A stretch of DNA of 64,000 nt from Myxococcales bacterium. GTDB lineage: Bacteria > Myxococcota_A > Polyangia > Haliangiales > Haliangiaceae. The notes below the pieces were generated by a model. The model was not told the origin of the DNA. It did no database searches and was given only the letters and a program-made list of their open reading frames with translations. Shown here one piece after another: positions 30,501 to 37,782 of this stretch (position 1 is the first letter of the stretch; every line of letters starts with the position of its first letter). Both the position numbers and the translations under genes were made by a program. The DNA lies in NCBI GenBank assembly GCA_947483555.1, contig CANKMW010000006.1, positions 62,001-126,000 on the forward strand, written 5' to 3'.

Positions 30501-31098
30501 CCGGGACGCCGAGGCCGCCGGCCAGCAAGCCATCGATGCCTGGCGCTCCATCGGTGCCGCCAAGAACACGCGCGGCGCCAGGCTGGCCGGCGAGTGGGCG
30601 CTGTACTTCGCCGAGAGGCACTACACGAGCAAGTTCGAGCCCTACAAGATCACCGAGAGCGCCAAGAACCTCGACCGCGCCAAGCAGCTCAAGGCCATCC
30701 TCGAGAAGGTGACCACCGAGGCCCAGGACAAGTACCTGGTCCTCGACGATTTCGGCGTCGCCGAGTACTCGATGGCGGCCAAGGTCCGCTTCGGCGAGTC
30801 GCTGGCCCGCTTCGCCGAGAAGCTGTTCGCCGCGCCGACGCCCAAGTTCGTGCTCGACATCGACAAGAAGAACCCCGACGCCGGCGCCGTCGCCGCCTAC
30901 GAGGACGGGCTCACCAAGAACCTGGCCAAGTACGTGGATCAAGCCAAGGCGCAGTGGGTCGAGGTGGTCGAACTGGCGAAGCGCAGCGGGGTGTCCAACC
31001 GGTGGAGCCAGCTCGCCCTCGAGAACCTGAATCGCGAATTCCCGGATGAGTTCCCGGTGTTGCACCAGGAGCTGTTCACGGGCACGGAGGCCCCATGA
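27586..31098 (+). CDS. gltD: Large periplasmic TPR protein, GltD/AgmU-like
   Basis: 1170 residues. Signal peptide (RMVATALAVFIAAPGIALG), then near-continuous TPR-type helical repeats (ALYKLAWAFYKRDFLLESIKRF, YYMGEALFFSDRYLEAIDQY, YNAAANYSLGDRPKTAISLY). Size, signal peptide and place between a TPR protein and a small TPR lipoprotein match AgmU/GltD, a periplasmic component of the Glt gliding machinery in Myxococcus xanthus. ATGA overlaps on both sides show strong coupling. The symbol is given on architecture and gene order; it is not a sequence-search result. Confidence 0.65.
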   Translation: MNGPRHWRRMVATALAVFIAAPGIALGQPGNVPGADPPNGPGLGIQNPTSPVLGGGAPLSDAEREVLKDIEAEWGRYTGEAERHHRRMRDLMLRSFDDKTHELEARYAKRIAEAETRKRNKHQDTIDLLEKFILEHPSHQAFTPDAIYRLADLYLDVADDAVDSADMTAEVIADYSKSIGLWERILTEFPDYRQMPSVLYLLGHYGKSVDERRSLMLFLAMACANKIKWTDAAPPVPTKDEALARSDAKDRLDPYADCKAWEGADPELVRHAWVRGIADYHFTVPGELDESISGYLKVVDAAKDSSLYAEALYKLAWAFYKRDFLLESIKRFDESVRLYDNIVAKGALPTLELREESLQYIAVAFTDPWEGETDTDVVKSFERAREFYKGRENEPHVRDVWEAMGAAFLELQAYDQAVDSYRIAIGPPWELHPRNPVVHQEIVNAYEAKGDKFAADQAAGELATRYAPGTAWYVANEKDREAMENQRRIAERALYAAARNTHLAATTLRKEWEAGGKTEAVVREEYLKLYVAAVDLYKTFITQYPESDYVYEFTYYMGEALFFSDRYLEAIDQYRWVRDHRELSEVFFLQSAKDILTSYEMEVARQVAAGQLAALVVPSSAELKAMPQPLTSQPIPALYVTMQREWDEYQNVVNDPQTAPIQGLNAALVSLAYLHVDDAIARMEKVMNKFCGVPESVKAKDALLSVYEATGRLDKFTEVNDKFISSKCGDAKSIELAKSQNRSVEFKRAEQLSADGKFIEAAESFYRYYKIAPPGDADLPTALYNAAANYSLGDRPKTAISLYKEFTQSKDKLFRESPYYLEAMRLTAASQGSVFDYDAAVATNLELYAVAKDAKKRGIKPPPPVGNEKQRTTDEIALEALFNAAALSELDRDFKKAVDLFNKYDREETDPRNKDRALWSIARIYRSAGDIGSMIPAFERWRKAYGKDGLNADDYVASYYDTAVLWRRKGKTRDAEAAGQQAIDAWRSIGAAKNTRGARLAGEWALYFAERHYTSKFEPYKITESAKNLDRAKQLKAILEKVTTEAQDKYLVLDDFGVAEYSMAAKVRFGESLARFAEKLFAAPTPKFVLDIDKKNPDAGAVAAYEDGLTKNLAKYVDQAKAQWVEVVELAKRSGVSNRWSQLALENLNREFPDEFPVLHQELFTGTEAP

Positions 31099-32270
31099 CC
31101 GATGGCAGAACAGACCGAAGCGGCGCCCCCCGCGTTGCATGCGGGATGGGTCGTCTGCAGCGGCTCGGGTTCGCTGCGCTCGCGGTGCTGGCGCTGGGCG
31201 GAGCTGCGTGCGGTGGCAAGGACAAGGGCAAGAAGACCACCCCGGTCGGCAGTGGCGGCGGGAGTGCGGGATCGGGTGGCGGTAGTGACGCGGTGGGGAT
31301 GGGCAACGGTGGCGATCCGGTCGGGGGCGGAAGCGGGAGCGAAGGTGGCGGGGGCGCGGGAGACCTGCCGGGCGCGGGTTCGGGCATGGGCGATGGTGGC
31401 GGCAGCACCGAGCCGGGCCCGCCGCCGATCGTGCCGCCCAACCTCGACATCAGCCCGGAGCAGGCGCGGACCCAGGTCGAGCGCCACCTGCGAACCGCGC
31501 GGGCCATGCTCGGGTCGACGACGCCGGATCCCGACGGCGCCATCCGCGAGGCCCAGGCCGCCCTGGCGGTCGACGGCACCAGCATCGACGCCATCGTGGT
31601 GATCGCGCATGCCAACTACCACAAGCGACTCTACGACACCGCCGAGGTGATCCTCGACGGCCTGCTCGACAAGCGCAAGACGTCGCGGACCAACGAGTAC
31701 CTCTACTACGTATACGGCCTGGTCTACGACAAGTTGAACGAGCCGCAGAAGGCGTTCGTGGCGTACCGCAAGGCGGTCGAGCTCGCGCCCAGCTTCGTCA
31801 GCGCGCTCATCAACCTCGGCGTCCACCAGCTCACCAACAAGCAGTACCGGGACGCCGTCGAGACCTACGAGAAGTTGACCGGGCAGCTGGGCAAGAACGA
31901 CGCCGCGTCGTGGAGCTCGCTCGGGTCCGCCTATCGTGGCATGTCGGGCGACTTCGATCCCGGCAGCTCGGGGCGCGACGAGTGGCTGGGCAAGGCCGAA
32001 GCGTCGTACAAGCGCGCCCAGACCGTCGACCGCAACTACGGCCCCGCCTACTACAACCTGGGCCTGCTGTACCTCGACGCCGATCCGTTCCCGACCGGCT
32101 CGGGGCCGATGGACACCCTGGCGCGACTCAACCGTGCCAAGACCTACTTCGACGAGTACAAGAACATGTCGGGCTTCGACATGAACCTGTACGACGAGCG
32201 GCTGAAGGACGTCACCAAGCTCATCAAGCGCGAGGAAAAGAAGCGCAAGAAGAGCAAGAAGGACGACTGA
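31095..32270 (+). CDS. gltE: TPR lipoprotein, GltE/AglT-like
   Basis: 391 residues. Lipoprotein signal LAVLALGGAACGG, a ~85-residue Gly/Ser-rich linker, then four to five TPRs (VIAHANYHKRLYDTAEVIL, YVYGLVYDKLNEPQKAFVAY, YYNLGLLYLDADP) and a Lys-rich tail. Matches AglT/GltE, an outer-membrane TPR lipoprotein of the Glt complex. The ATG at 31095 overlaps the preceding stop (ATGA); an ATG at 31146 would start the signal peptide more tightly and may be the real start. Confidence 0.65.
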   Translation: MTDGRTDRSGAPRVACGMGRLQRLGFAALAVLALGGAACGGKDKGKKTTPVGSGGGSAGSGGGSDAVGMGNGGDPVGGGSGSEGGGGAGDLPGAGSGMGDGGGSTEPGPPPIVPPNLDISPEQARTQVERHLRTARAMLGSTTPDPDGAIREAQAALAVDGTSIDAIVVIAHANYHKRLYDTAEVILDGLLDKRKTSRTNEYLYYVYGLVYDKLNEPQKAFVAYRKAVELAPSFVSALINLGVHQLTNKQYRDAVETYEKLTGQLGKNDAASWSSLGSAYRGMSGDFDPGSSGRDEWLGKAEASYKRAQTVDRNYGPAYYNLGLLYLDADPFPTGSGPMDTLARLNRAKTYFDEYKNMSGFDMNLYDERLKDVTKLIKREEKKRKKSKKDD

Positions 32271-32272
32271 CC

Positions 32273-32584
32273 ATGCGGATGCTCCCCGTCATCGCCACCC
32301 TGATCTCTGCGCTGTCGCTCGCGGTACCGTCGCCGGTCCGCGCCGAGGGTTGCGACGAGCAACAGGAAGGCGAGGCCAAGAAGGACGGCAAGAACTTCCA
32401 CGTCGAGATCCGCAACGGCCAGAAGGTGCACGTCATCGACACCGTCATCGCGGTGTGCGGCAAGGTGCCGCGCCCCAGCGTCGTGTACGTGCTCCAGGCC
32501 AAGAACATCAACTACGAGTGGGAGCTGCTCAAGCAGGACTTCCTGCCCCTGATCATCGCCGCGGTCAACAAGGCGCCCTTCTGA
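32273..32584 (+). CDS. gltF: Small periplasmic protein, GltF-like
   Basis: 103 residues. Signal peptide LSLAVPSPVRA, then a charged segment and a compact domain with two Cys near residues 27 and 63 (EGCDEQQ, VIAVCGKVPRPSVVYVLQ). It lies 2 nt after GltE-like and its TGA shares one base with the next ATG (TGATG). In M. xanthus a small protein, GltF, holds exactly this place between aglT and pglI. The symbol rests on position and size. Confidence 0.55.
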   Translation: MRMLPVIATLISALSLAVPSPVRAEGCDEQQEGEAKKDGKNFHVEIRNGQKVHVIDTVIAVCGKVPRPSVVYVLQAKNINYEWELLKQDFLPLIIAAVNKAPF

Positions 32585-33999
32585 TGGCGACCTCCCGCAA
32601 GTCCCAGGTTGGACCCGACGGCCATCGCCGCCGCGTGCTGCGCATCGGGGTCCTGCTCGGCGGCAAGATCGTCGAGGAGCGCCTGATCCGCGAGCGCGTC
32701 GATGTCTCGCTCGGCCAGTCGTCGAAGAACACCTTCTCGATCCCGATCGAGAGCTTGCCGCGCCAGTTCACGGTCTTCCAGGTCGTCGACGGCCGCTACG
32801 TCCTCAACTTCACGGCCAACATGGACGGTCGCGTCTCCGACGGCGATCGGGTCATGACGCTGGACGTGGCCCGCAACCAGGGCGGGGCCCAGCGCCATGG
32901 CGAGCACTGGCTCATGCCGCTCGGCGAGCACGCGCGCGGCAAGGTCACCGTCGGTGAGCTCACGCTGCTGTTCCAGTTCGTCACCGAGCCGCCGGTGCAG
33001 CCCAAGCCCATGCTCCCGCACTCGGTGCGCGGGACGCTCGCCGATCGCCTCGAGCCGCAGCTCATGGTCACGCTGGCGATCTCGATCTCGGTGCACTTCG
33101 GCTTCATGTTCTGGGCCGTGTTCATCAACGATCCGGACACCGGCGGCGACATGGCCGAGCGCGCGGCGCGGGCGACGTTCCAGGAGGAGTCGTACGAGCT
33201 CCGCGACGAGTTCACGCTGCCGCAGGAGGCCGCCGCCGACAAGACCGCCGCCGAGGACAAGAAGCCGGAGGACAAGAAGCCGGCGGACAAGAAGCCGGTC
33301 GACAAGGGCAAGGGGGCCGACAAGCCGAAGGTCGATCCCGCCGGTGGCGAGCGCAAGGAGAACGATGCGGTCGCGCTCCAGGACCAGGCCAAGGACTTCG
33401 CCGACGGTCTGTTCAGCGACGACGTGGCCGGCATCGGGTTCTCGGGCGACATGGAGCGGCGCAAGCCGGGTTCTGATCTCGGCAAGCAGCTCGACGAGGT
33501 CGCCGCGTCGGGGCGCGAGACCGCGATCGGCGGCGGCGCTGCCGACCGTGGTCCGCGTGGTGGCGGCCCCCGCATCGGCACCGGCAAGGATCCCGCGGTG
33601 GTGGGGCCGGGCGGACCGACCAGCGCTCAGGACGGCAAGAACGTCGAGAAGGTGCCGACCGGCCGCATCTCGGTGTCCGACAAGAAAGCCTTCGACGACA
33701 GCTCGCTCACCCCCGACGCGGTGCTGCGCAAGATCATGAACGCCTACATGAGCGGCCTCAAGCGGTGCCACAAGGACCTGCTCAAGAAGGACCCGACCGC
33801 GCGCGGCAAGGTGAAGCTCGGCTTCACGGTGAACGAGAGCGGCCGCACCGTCAGCCCCAAGGCCACCGGCTTCAGCTCCGACCTCGACGCCTGCATCGAA
33901 GGGCTGATGAGCAACTGGCGCTTCGACGTGCCCAAGGACTCCGACAACGAGGCGACCGAGGCGTCGTTCGAGATCGCGCTCCAGCTCGTCCCGGAGTGA
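32584..33999 (+). CDS. gltG: FHA-like/TonB-type transmembrane protein, GltG/PglI-like
   Basis: 471 residues. A beta-rich cytoplasmic domain of FHA type (residues 15-135; VSLGQSSKNTFSIP), a single transmembrane helix (about 158-181), an Asp/Lys-rich and Pro-poor linker with repeated DKKP units, and a C-terminal TonB-like AgmX/PglI domain (MSGLKRCHKDLLKKDP, GKVKLGFTVNESG, CIEGLMSNWRFD). Myxococcus GltG and GltJ have this layout and span the envelope to connect the AglRQS motor. Last gene of the operon. The AgmX/PglI domain is the clearest family match in the cluster. Confidence 0.78.
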   Translation: MATSRKSQVGPDGHRRRVLRIGVLLGGKIVEERLIRERVDVSLGQSSKNTFSIPIESLPRQFTVFQVVDGRYVLNFTANMDGRVSDGDRVMTLDVARNQGGAQRHGEHWLMPLGEHARGKVTVGELTLLFQFVTEPPVQPKPMLPHSVRGTLADRLEPQLMVTLAISISVHFGFMFWAVFINDPDTGGDMAERAARATFQEESYELRDEFTLPQEAAADKTAAEDKKPEDKKPADKKPVDKGKGADKPKVDPAGGERKENDAVALQDQAKDFADGLFSDDVAGIGFSGDMERRKPGSDLGKQLDEVAASGRETAIGGGAADRGPRGGGPRIGTGKDPAVVGPGGPTSAQDGKNVEKVPTGRISVSDKKAFDDSSLTPDAVLRKIMNAYMSGLKRCHKDLLKKDPTARGKVKLGFTVNESGRTVSPKATGFSSDLDACIEGLMSNWRFDVPKDSDNEATEASFEIALQLVPE

Positions 34000-34030
34000 G
34001 CTTCCGCGCGGCGCATCGTCGCCTGGTCGC

Positions 34031-34105
34031 CGGCCCGCTCGTCCTGAGCGAGGCCGAAGGCCGGCCCGCTCGTCCTGAGCGAGGCCGAAGGCCGAGTCGA
34101 AGGAC
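34031..34105. repeat. Tandem 31-bp copies of the CCTGAGC repeat
   Basis: Two perfect 31-bp copies (34031-34061 and 34062-34092; core GTCCTGAGCGAGGCCGAAGG) followed by CGAGTCGAAGGAC. Same family as 23039-23070. It separates the Glt-like operon from the convergent small lipoprotein. Confidence 0.85.
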
Positions 34106-34111
34106 GTATTC

Positions 34112-34357
34112 CTACATCGACGGTTCGTTGTCGCCCGGGCCGGTGTTGCAGGCATCGACCGGGTTGCGCTGATCCTCCGGGCACTTCTCGACCGGCACGG
34201 TCTCGCGCTTCTCGAGGACGTCATCGACGGCCGAGGTGATGCAGCACGTCACCTCCTGAGGCACGTCGTCGGCGGCCGGCCCGGCGGGCGTCTTCTTGGC
34301 CTTTCCGCCGCAGGCGGCGAGGGAGAGCACGACGGCGGTGGCGATGAGTGTGCGCAT
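34112..34357 (-). CDS. Small Cys-containing lipoprotein
   Basis: 81 residues. MRTLIATAVVLSLAACGGK is a lipoprotein signal; the mature part has CC near residue 38 and two more Cys (EKCPEDQ, DACNTGP) in an acidic tail. The frame is open far upstream as antisense shadow of the kinase gene; the signal peptide fixes the start at 34357. It is divergent from the kinase. Function unknown. Confidence 0.7.
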   Translation of the reverse strand: MRTLIATAVVLSLAACGGKAKKTPAGPAADDVPQEVTCCITSAVDDVLEKRETVPVEKCPEDQRNPVDACNTGPGDNEPSM

Positions 34358-34418
34358 GGCGAGATTGCGCCACGAACCGGCGCTTGCTGCAACCGGCGAC
34401 CGTACAATCGCCGCTCGG

Positions 34419-36833
34419 ATGAGCTCGGTCGGCGACGTCATCGGACCGTATCGGCTGCTCGCGCCGATCGGTCGGGGCGCGATGGGCGAGGTGTGGCGCG
34501 CGCGCGACGAGCGGCTCGACCGCATGGTCGCCGTGAAGCTCCTGCCGGCCGACCTGGCCGCCGACCCGGAGCGGCGGGCGCGGATGCTGCGCGAGGCACG
34601 GGCCTCGGCGGCGGTGCCGCACCCGAACGTGGTCACGCTGTTCGACATCGTCCAGGCCGAGGGCCGCGACGTGCTGGTGATGGAGCTGGTCGACGGCCAC
34701 ACCGTGGCGGAGCTGCTGCGCAAGGACGGCGCGCCGCCGCTCGAGCGTGGGCTGGCGTGGTTGATCGCCGTCACCGATGCGCTGCGGGCCGCGCATGCCC
34801 GCGGCATTCTGCATCGCGACATCAAGTCGGCGAACGTGATGGTGACCGGCGCGGGAGAGGTCAAGGTGCTCGATTTCGGGCTGGCCAAGCTGATGGATGC
34901 GGGCGCGGGGGCGGCGCCGGCTCCGGTTTCGGCTCCGGTTTCGGCTTCGGCTTCGGTTTCGGCTTCGGTTTCGGTTTCGGCTTCGGTTTCGGCTCCGGTT
35001 TCGGCCGCGGCTTCGGTCGCGGACACGGTGGCGGGCTCGGGCTCGGGACGTGAGGGCATGGCGCTCGATGCCACGATCGCGAGCGAGCCCGGGGCGATGA
35101 CGAAGCCGGGCCTGGCTTCGGGCTCCACGGACGAGTACGCGACCCGGGCCGGAACGCTGCTCGGCACGCCCATGTACATGGCGCCCGAGCAGATCGCCGG
35201 CGCGGCCCCAGACGAGCGCACCGAGGTGTTCTCGGTCGGCGTGCTGGCCCACGAGATCGTCGCCGGCCGTCCGCCATTCAGGGCCCGCACCGTCGACGAG
35301 CTGTTCGCCGAGATCGTGCGCGGCGACCCGCCGCGCCTCGAGGACCCGGTGCCGGCGTCGGTGTCGGCGCTGATCGCCCGCGCGCTCGCCCACGAGCGGG
35401 AGGCCCGCCACCCATCGATGGCCGAGCTGCACACCGCGCTGCTGGCGGTGCGCGACGAGCTGTTCGGCCGCCGCACCAGCCGGTGGCCTGCGGTCGCCGC
35501 GGCCGTGCTGGTGGTCGCCGCGCTGGCGGCGGCGGCGGTCTGGTGGTGGCGGCGTCCACCCCCGGCGCGCGCCGGGGACGTCTACGTCACCCGCGCCCTC
35601 GACGAGTACGACGTCTTCTACGGCGACAAGGCGCTGTCATCGCTGCGCGCGGCCCTGCGCGTCGATCCGACTCACCCGCGCGCGCTCGCGTACCTGGTGC
35701 TGTTCGGCGGTACCGACGCCGAGCGCGCCGCCGCCGTGACCCGCGCCCGCGCGATCGTCGCCGCGACCGCTGGCAATGATCAGCGCCTCCTGCGAGCGGT
35801 GATCGCCCTCGAGGAACAAGGCGCCGTGGCCGCGCGCGCGGCCCTGCTCGGATCGGGCTCCAACCACGAGCTCGCGTTCTGGGCCGCCGAGCTGGCCTAC
35901 CGTGGCGCCGCCTACGACCTCGCCCTGCCGGCCTACCGCGACCTCTACCAGGCCAACGCGAAGCGCTTCCGCGGCCGCATCTTCGATCACTACTCGAGCG
36001 TGCTCATCCTCGCCGACGAACCGCAGACCGCGGTCGAGGTCGGCCGCCGCTACCACGACGCGTACCCCGGCGAGGCCGACGCCGTCGCGGTCCATTCCAC
36101 GACCCTGGCGGTCGCCGGCGACCTCGACCAGGCGCTGACGCTCGCCGAGGAGGCCGCCGCCCTCACCCGCGGCGAGGACACCCTCGCCGGGCTGGGCAAG
36201 GTCCGCGCGCTGCGCAACGAGCTCGACCTCGCGCGAGCGCACTACACCGAGTCGCTGGCGATGGCGCCGCCGGCGCGTCGCCCGCTGCGCCGCGCCGCCC
36301 TCGGCCTGCTGGCCTGGATGCAGGGCGATCAGACCGCCGCCGCCGCCGCGGTGGCGCCCTGCTTGCCCGGCGGCGCCGATGCCGTCATCCACACCCGCGG
36401 TGCCTGCTTGTTCGTCGCGGCCGTGATCGCCCCGGTGGGCGACCCGCGGATCGCCGCCGTGCTCGACCAGCTGGCGGCGCTCGCCGCCGCCGCCACGCCG
36501 ACCCGTCCCGCGTACGGGGCCCCGACAGCGCTCGCAGCGCTGGTCCGCGCCCATCAGCGCTTCACCGCCGGCGGCTGCATCGGTCCCCGCCCGCCGCCGC
36601 CCGCCGCGCTGGGCGACGTGGCCGCGATCGAGCGCGACCTCGCTGCGCCGATCGACTTCTACGCCGCCTACCACGTCCCGTTCTTCGCCACCTGGGCGGT
36701 GTGCGAGCGCGCCTGGCTCGCCCGCGCCGCCGGCGACGCCGAGCGCAGCGTCCAGCTGCTACGCCCGATCGCCGCCCGCGCGCCCGGCCGCTGGTGGCTC
36801 ACCGACGACGTGGCGGCGCTGGCGGCGCCGTGA
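34419..36833 (+). CDS. Hanks-type Ser/Thr kinase with repeat-filled activation loop
   Basis: 804 residues. Kinase domain 10-290: glycine loop GRGAMGEV, Lys40 in VAVK, HRD (132-134), DFG (152-154), TPMYMAPE (APE 255-257). Between DFG and APE there are ~100 residues instead of the usual 20-30; residues ~164-210 are low-complexity V-S-A-S/P repeats encoded by a hexanucleotide tract. One transmembrane helix (RWPAVAAAVLVVAALAAAAV) leads to a large extracytoplasmic-side domain with TPR-like repeats (residues ~390-804). The start is at 34419 (MSSVGDVIGPYRL), the normal beginning of the domain. Confidence 0.85.
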   Translation: MSSVGDVIGPYRLLAPIGRGAMGEVWRARDERLDRMVAVKLLPADLAADPERRARMLREARASAAVPHPNVVTLFDIVQAEGRDVLVMELVDGHTVAELLRKDGAPPLERGLAWLIAVTDALRAAHARGILHRDIKSANVMVTGAGEVKVLDFGLAKLMDAGAGAAPAPVSAPVSASASVSASVSVSASVSAPVSAAASVADTVAGSGSGREGMALDATIASEPGAMTKPGLASGSTDEYATRAGTLLGTPMYMAPEQIAGAAPDERTEVFSVGVLAHEIVAGRPPFRARTVDELFAEIVRGDPPRLEDPVPASVSALIARALAHEREARHPSMAELHTALLAVRDELFGRRTSRWPAVAAAVLVVAALAAAAVWWWRRPPPARAGDVYVTRALDEYDVFYGDKALSSLRAALRVDPTHPRALAYLVLFGGTDAERAAAVTRARAIVAATAGNDQRLLRAVIALEEQGAVAARAALLGSGSNHELAFWAAELAYRGAAYDLALPAYRDLYQANAKRFRGRIFDHYSSVLILADEPQTAVEVGRRYHDAYPGEADAVAVHSTTLAVAGDLDQALTLAEEAAALTRGEDTLAGLGKVRALRNELDLARAHYTESLAMAPPARRPLRRAALGLLAWMQGDQTAAAAAVAPCLPGGADAVIHTRGACLFVAAVIAPVGDPRIAAVLDQLAALAAAATPTRPAYGAPTALAALVRAHQRFTAGGCIGPRPPPPAALGDVAAIERDLAAPIDFYAAYHVPFFATWAVCERAWLARAAGDAERSVQLLRPIAARAPGRWWLTDDVAALAAP
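34911..35049. repeat. Degenerate hexanucleotide tract (GGYTYC) in kinase gene
   Basis: Units of the form GGTTTC, GGCTTC, GGCTCC repeat from about 34917 to 35010 and continue imperfectly. In frame they encode Val-Ser-Ala/Val-Ser repeats. Length is a multiple of six, so slippage would change loop length without frameshift. Confidence 0.8.
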
Positions 36834-36856
36834 TCACGAGCGCCGATCGAAGCCGG

Positions 36857-37759
36857 TCACAGATCCCGCGCCGCGAAGGTGTCGCAGGCCTCGAGGGTGC
36901 CTTGATCGAAGCCGCGACGGAACCAGCGCACGCGCTGGGCCGAGCTGCCGTGGGAGAAGGTCTCGGGGTTGACCTTCTGGCCGGCCATCTTCTGCAGACG
37001 ATCGTCGCCGATGGCGGCGGCGGCGGTGAGGCTCTCCTCGATGTCGCCGGCCTCGATGAGCTTGCGCTGGGCGGTCGAGTGGGCCCAGATGCCGGCGAAG
37101 CAGTCGGCCTGGAGCTCGGTGCGCACCGAGAGGTCGCTCTCGCGCGATCGATCGCGGGCGGCGCGGCGGACCATGTCGTCGATGCCGAGCACGTGCTGGC
37201 AGTGGTGGCCGAACTCGTGGGCCAGCACGTAGGCCTGCGCGAAGTCGCCGGGGGCGCCGAGGTCGGCGCGCAGCTGCTTGTAGAATGACAGGTCGATGTA
37301 GGCCTTCTCGTCGGGCGGACAGTAGAACGGGCCGATCGCGGAGGACGACAGGCCGCAGCCGGTGTCGACGGCCTCGCGGAACACCTTCAGCTTGGCGTCG
37401 CGGTAGGTCTTGCCGCTGCGCGCGAACGCCTTCGCGAAGGTGGGCTGGATGTCGTCGACGACGAAGTTGATGAAGTCGTACAGCGCGGCGTCGGGGTCAG
37501 ATCCGGTCAGGCCGGTGGATGGACCGCTCGGCGGGGACGGTTGCGCGCCGCCGCCGGCGCCGGGGCCACTACCGCCGCCACCGCTGCCGGCGAGCTTGTC
37601 GAGGCCGGGGATGTTCACGCCGGCGACCTTGGCGATGACGGCGATGATCGCGAGCACCATCGCGCCGCCACCAAGCTTCAGCGCCTTGCCCGCGCGCGGC
37701 GGGGCCGAGCCGCGGGCGTCCTCCACGTTCTTCGACCGATGACCGCGCTCGTACTTCAT
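36857..37759 (-). CDS. Membrane-anchored zinc metallopeptidase (YpfJ/Zn_protease family)
   Basis: 300 residues. One transmembrane helix (ALKLGGGAMVLAIIAVIAKV, about 27-46), a Gly/Pro/Ser linker, then the neutral-zinc-metallopeptidase domain with AYVLAHEFGHHCQH (HExxH) and RTELQADCFAGIW (third ligand Glu). Other family blocks are FYCPPDEKAYIDLSFY and FSHGSSAQRVRWFRRGF. Family members have normal length near 290. Physiological substrate unknown. Confidence 0.85.
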   Translation of the reverse strand: MKYERGHRSKNVEDARGSAPPRAGKALKLGGGAMVLAIIAVIAKVAGVNIPGLDKLAGSGGGGSGPGAGGGAQPSPPSGPSTGLTGSDPDAALYDFINFVVDDIQPTFAKAFARSGKTYRDAKLKVFREAVDTGCGLSSSAIGPFYCPPDEKAYIDLSFYKQLRADLGAPGDFAQAYVLAHEFGHHCQHVLGIDDMVRRAARDRSRESDLSVRTELQADCFAGIWAHSTAQRKLIEAGDIEESLTAAAAIGDDRLQKMAGQKVNPETFSHGSSAQRVRWFRRGFDQGTLEACDTFAARDL

Positions 37760-37782
37760 GCGCGCAAGGTATCATCGGTGGC

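Noticed and set aside
27346..31140. A 1264-residue open frame on the minus strand
   Set aside because: Shadow of the GltD-like gene: residues are dominated by L, V, G, D, R and H without domain features, while the plus strand has clear TPRs and ATGA junctions.
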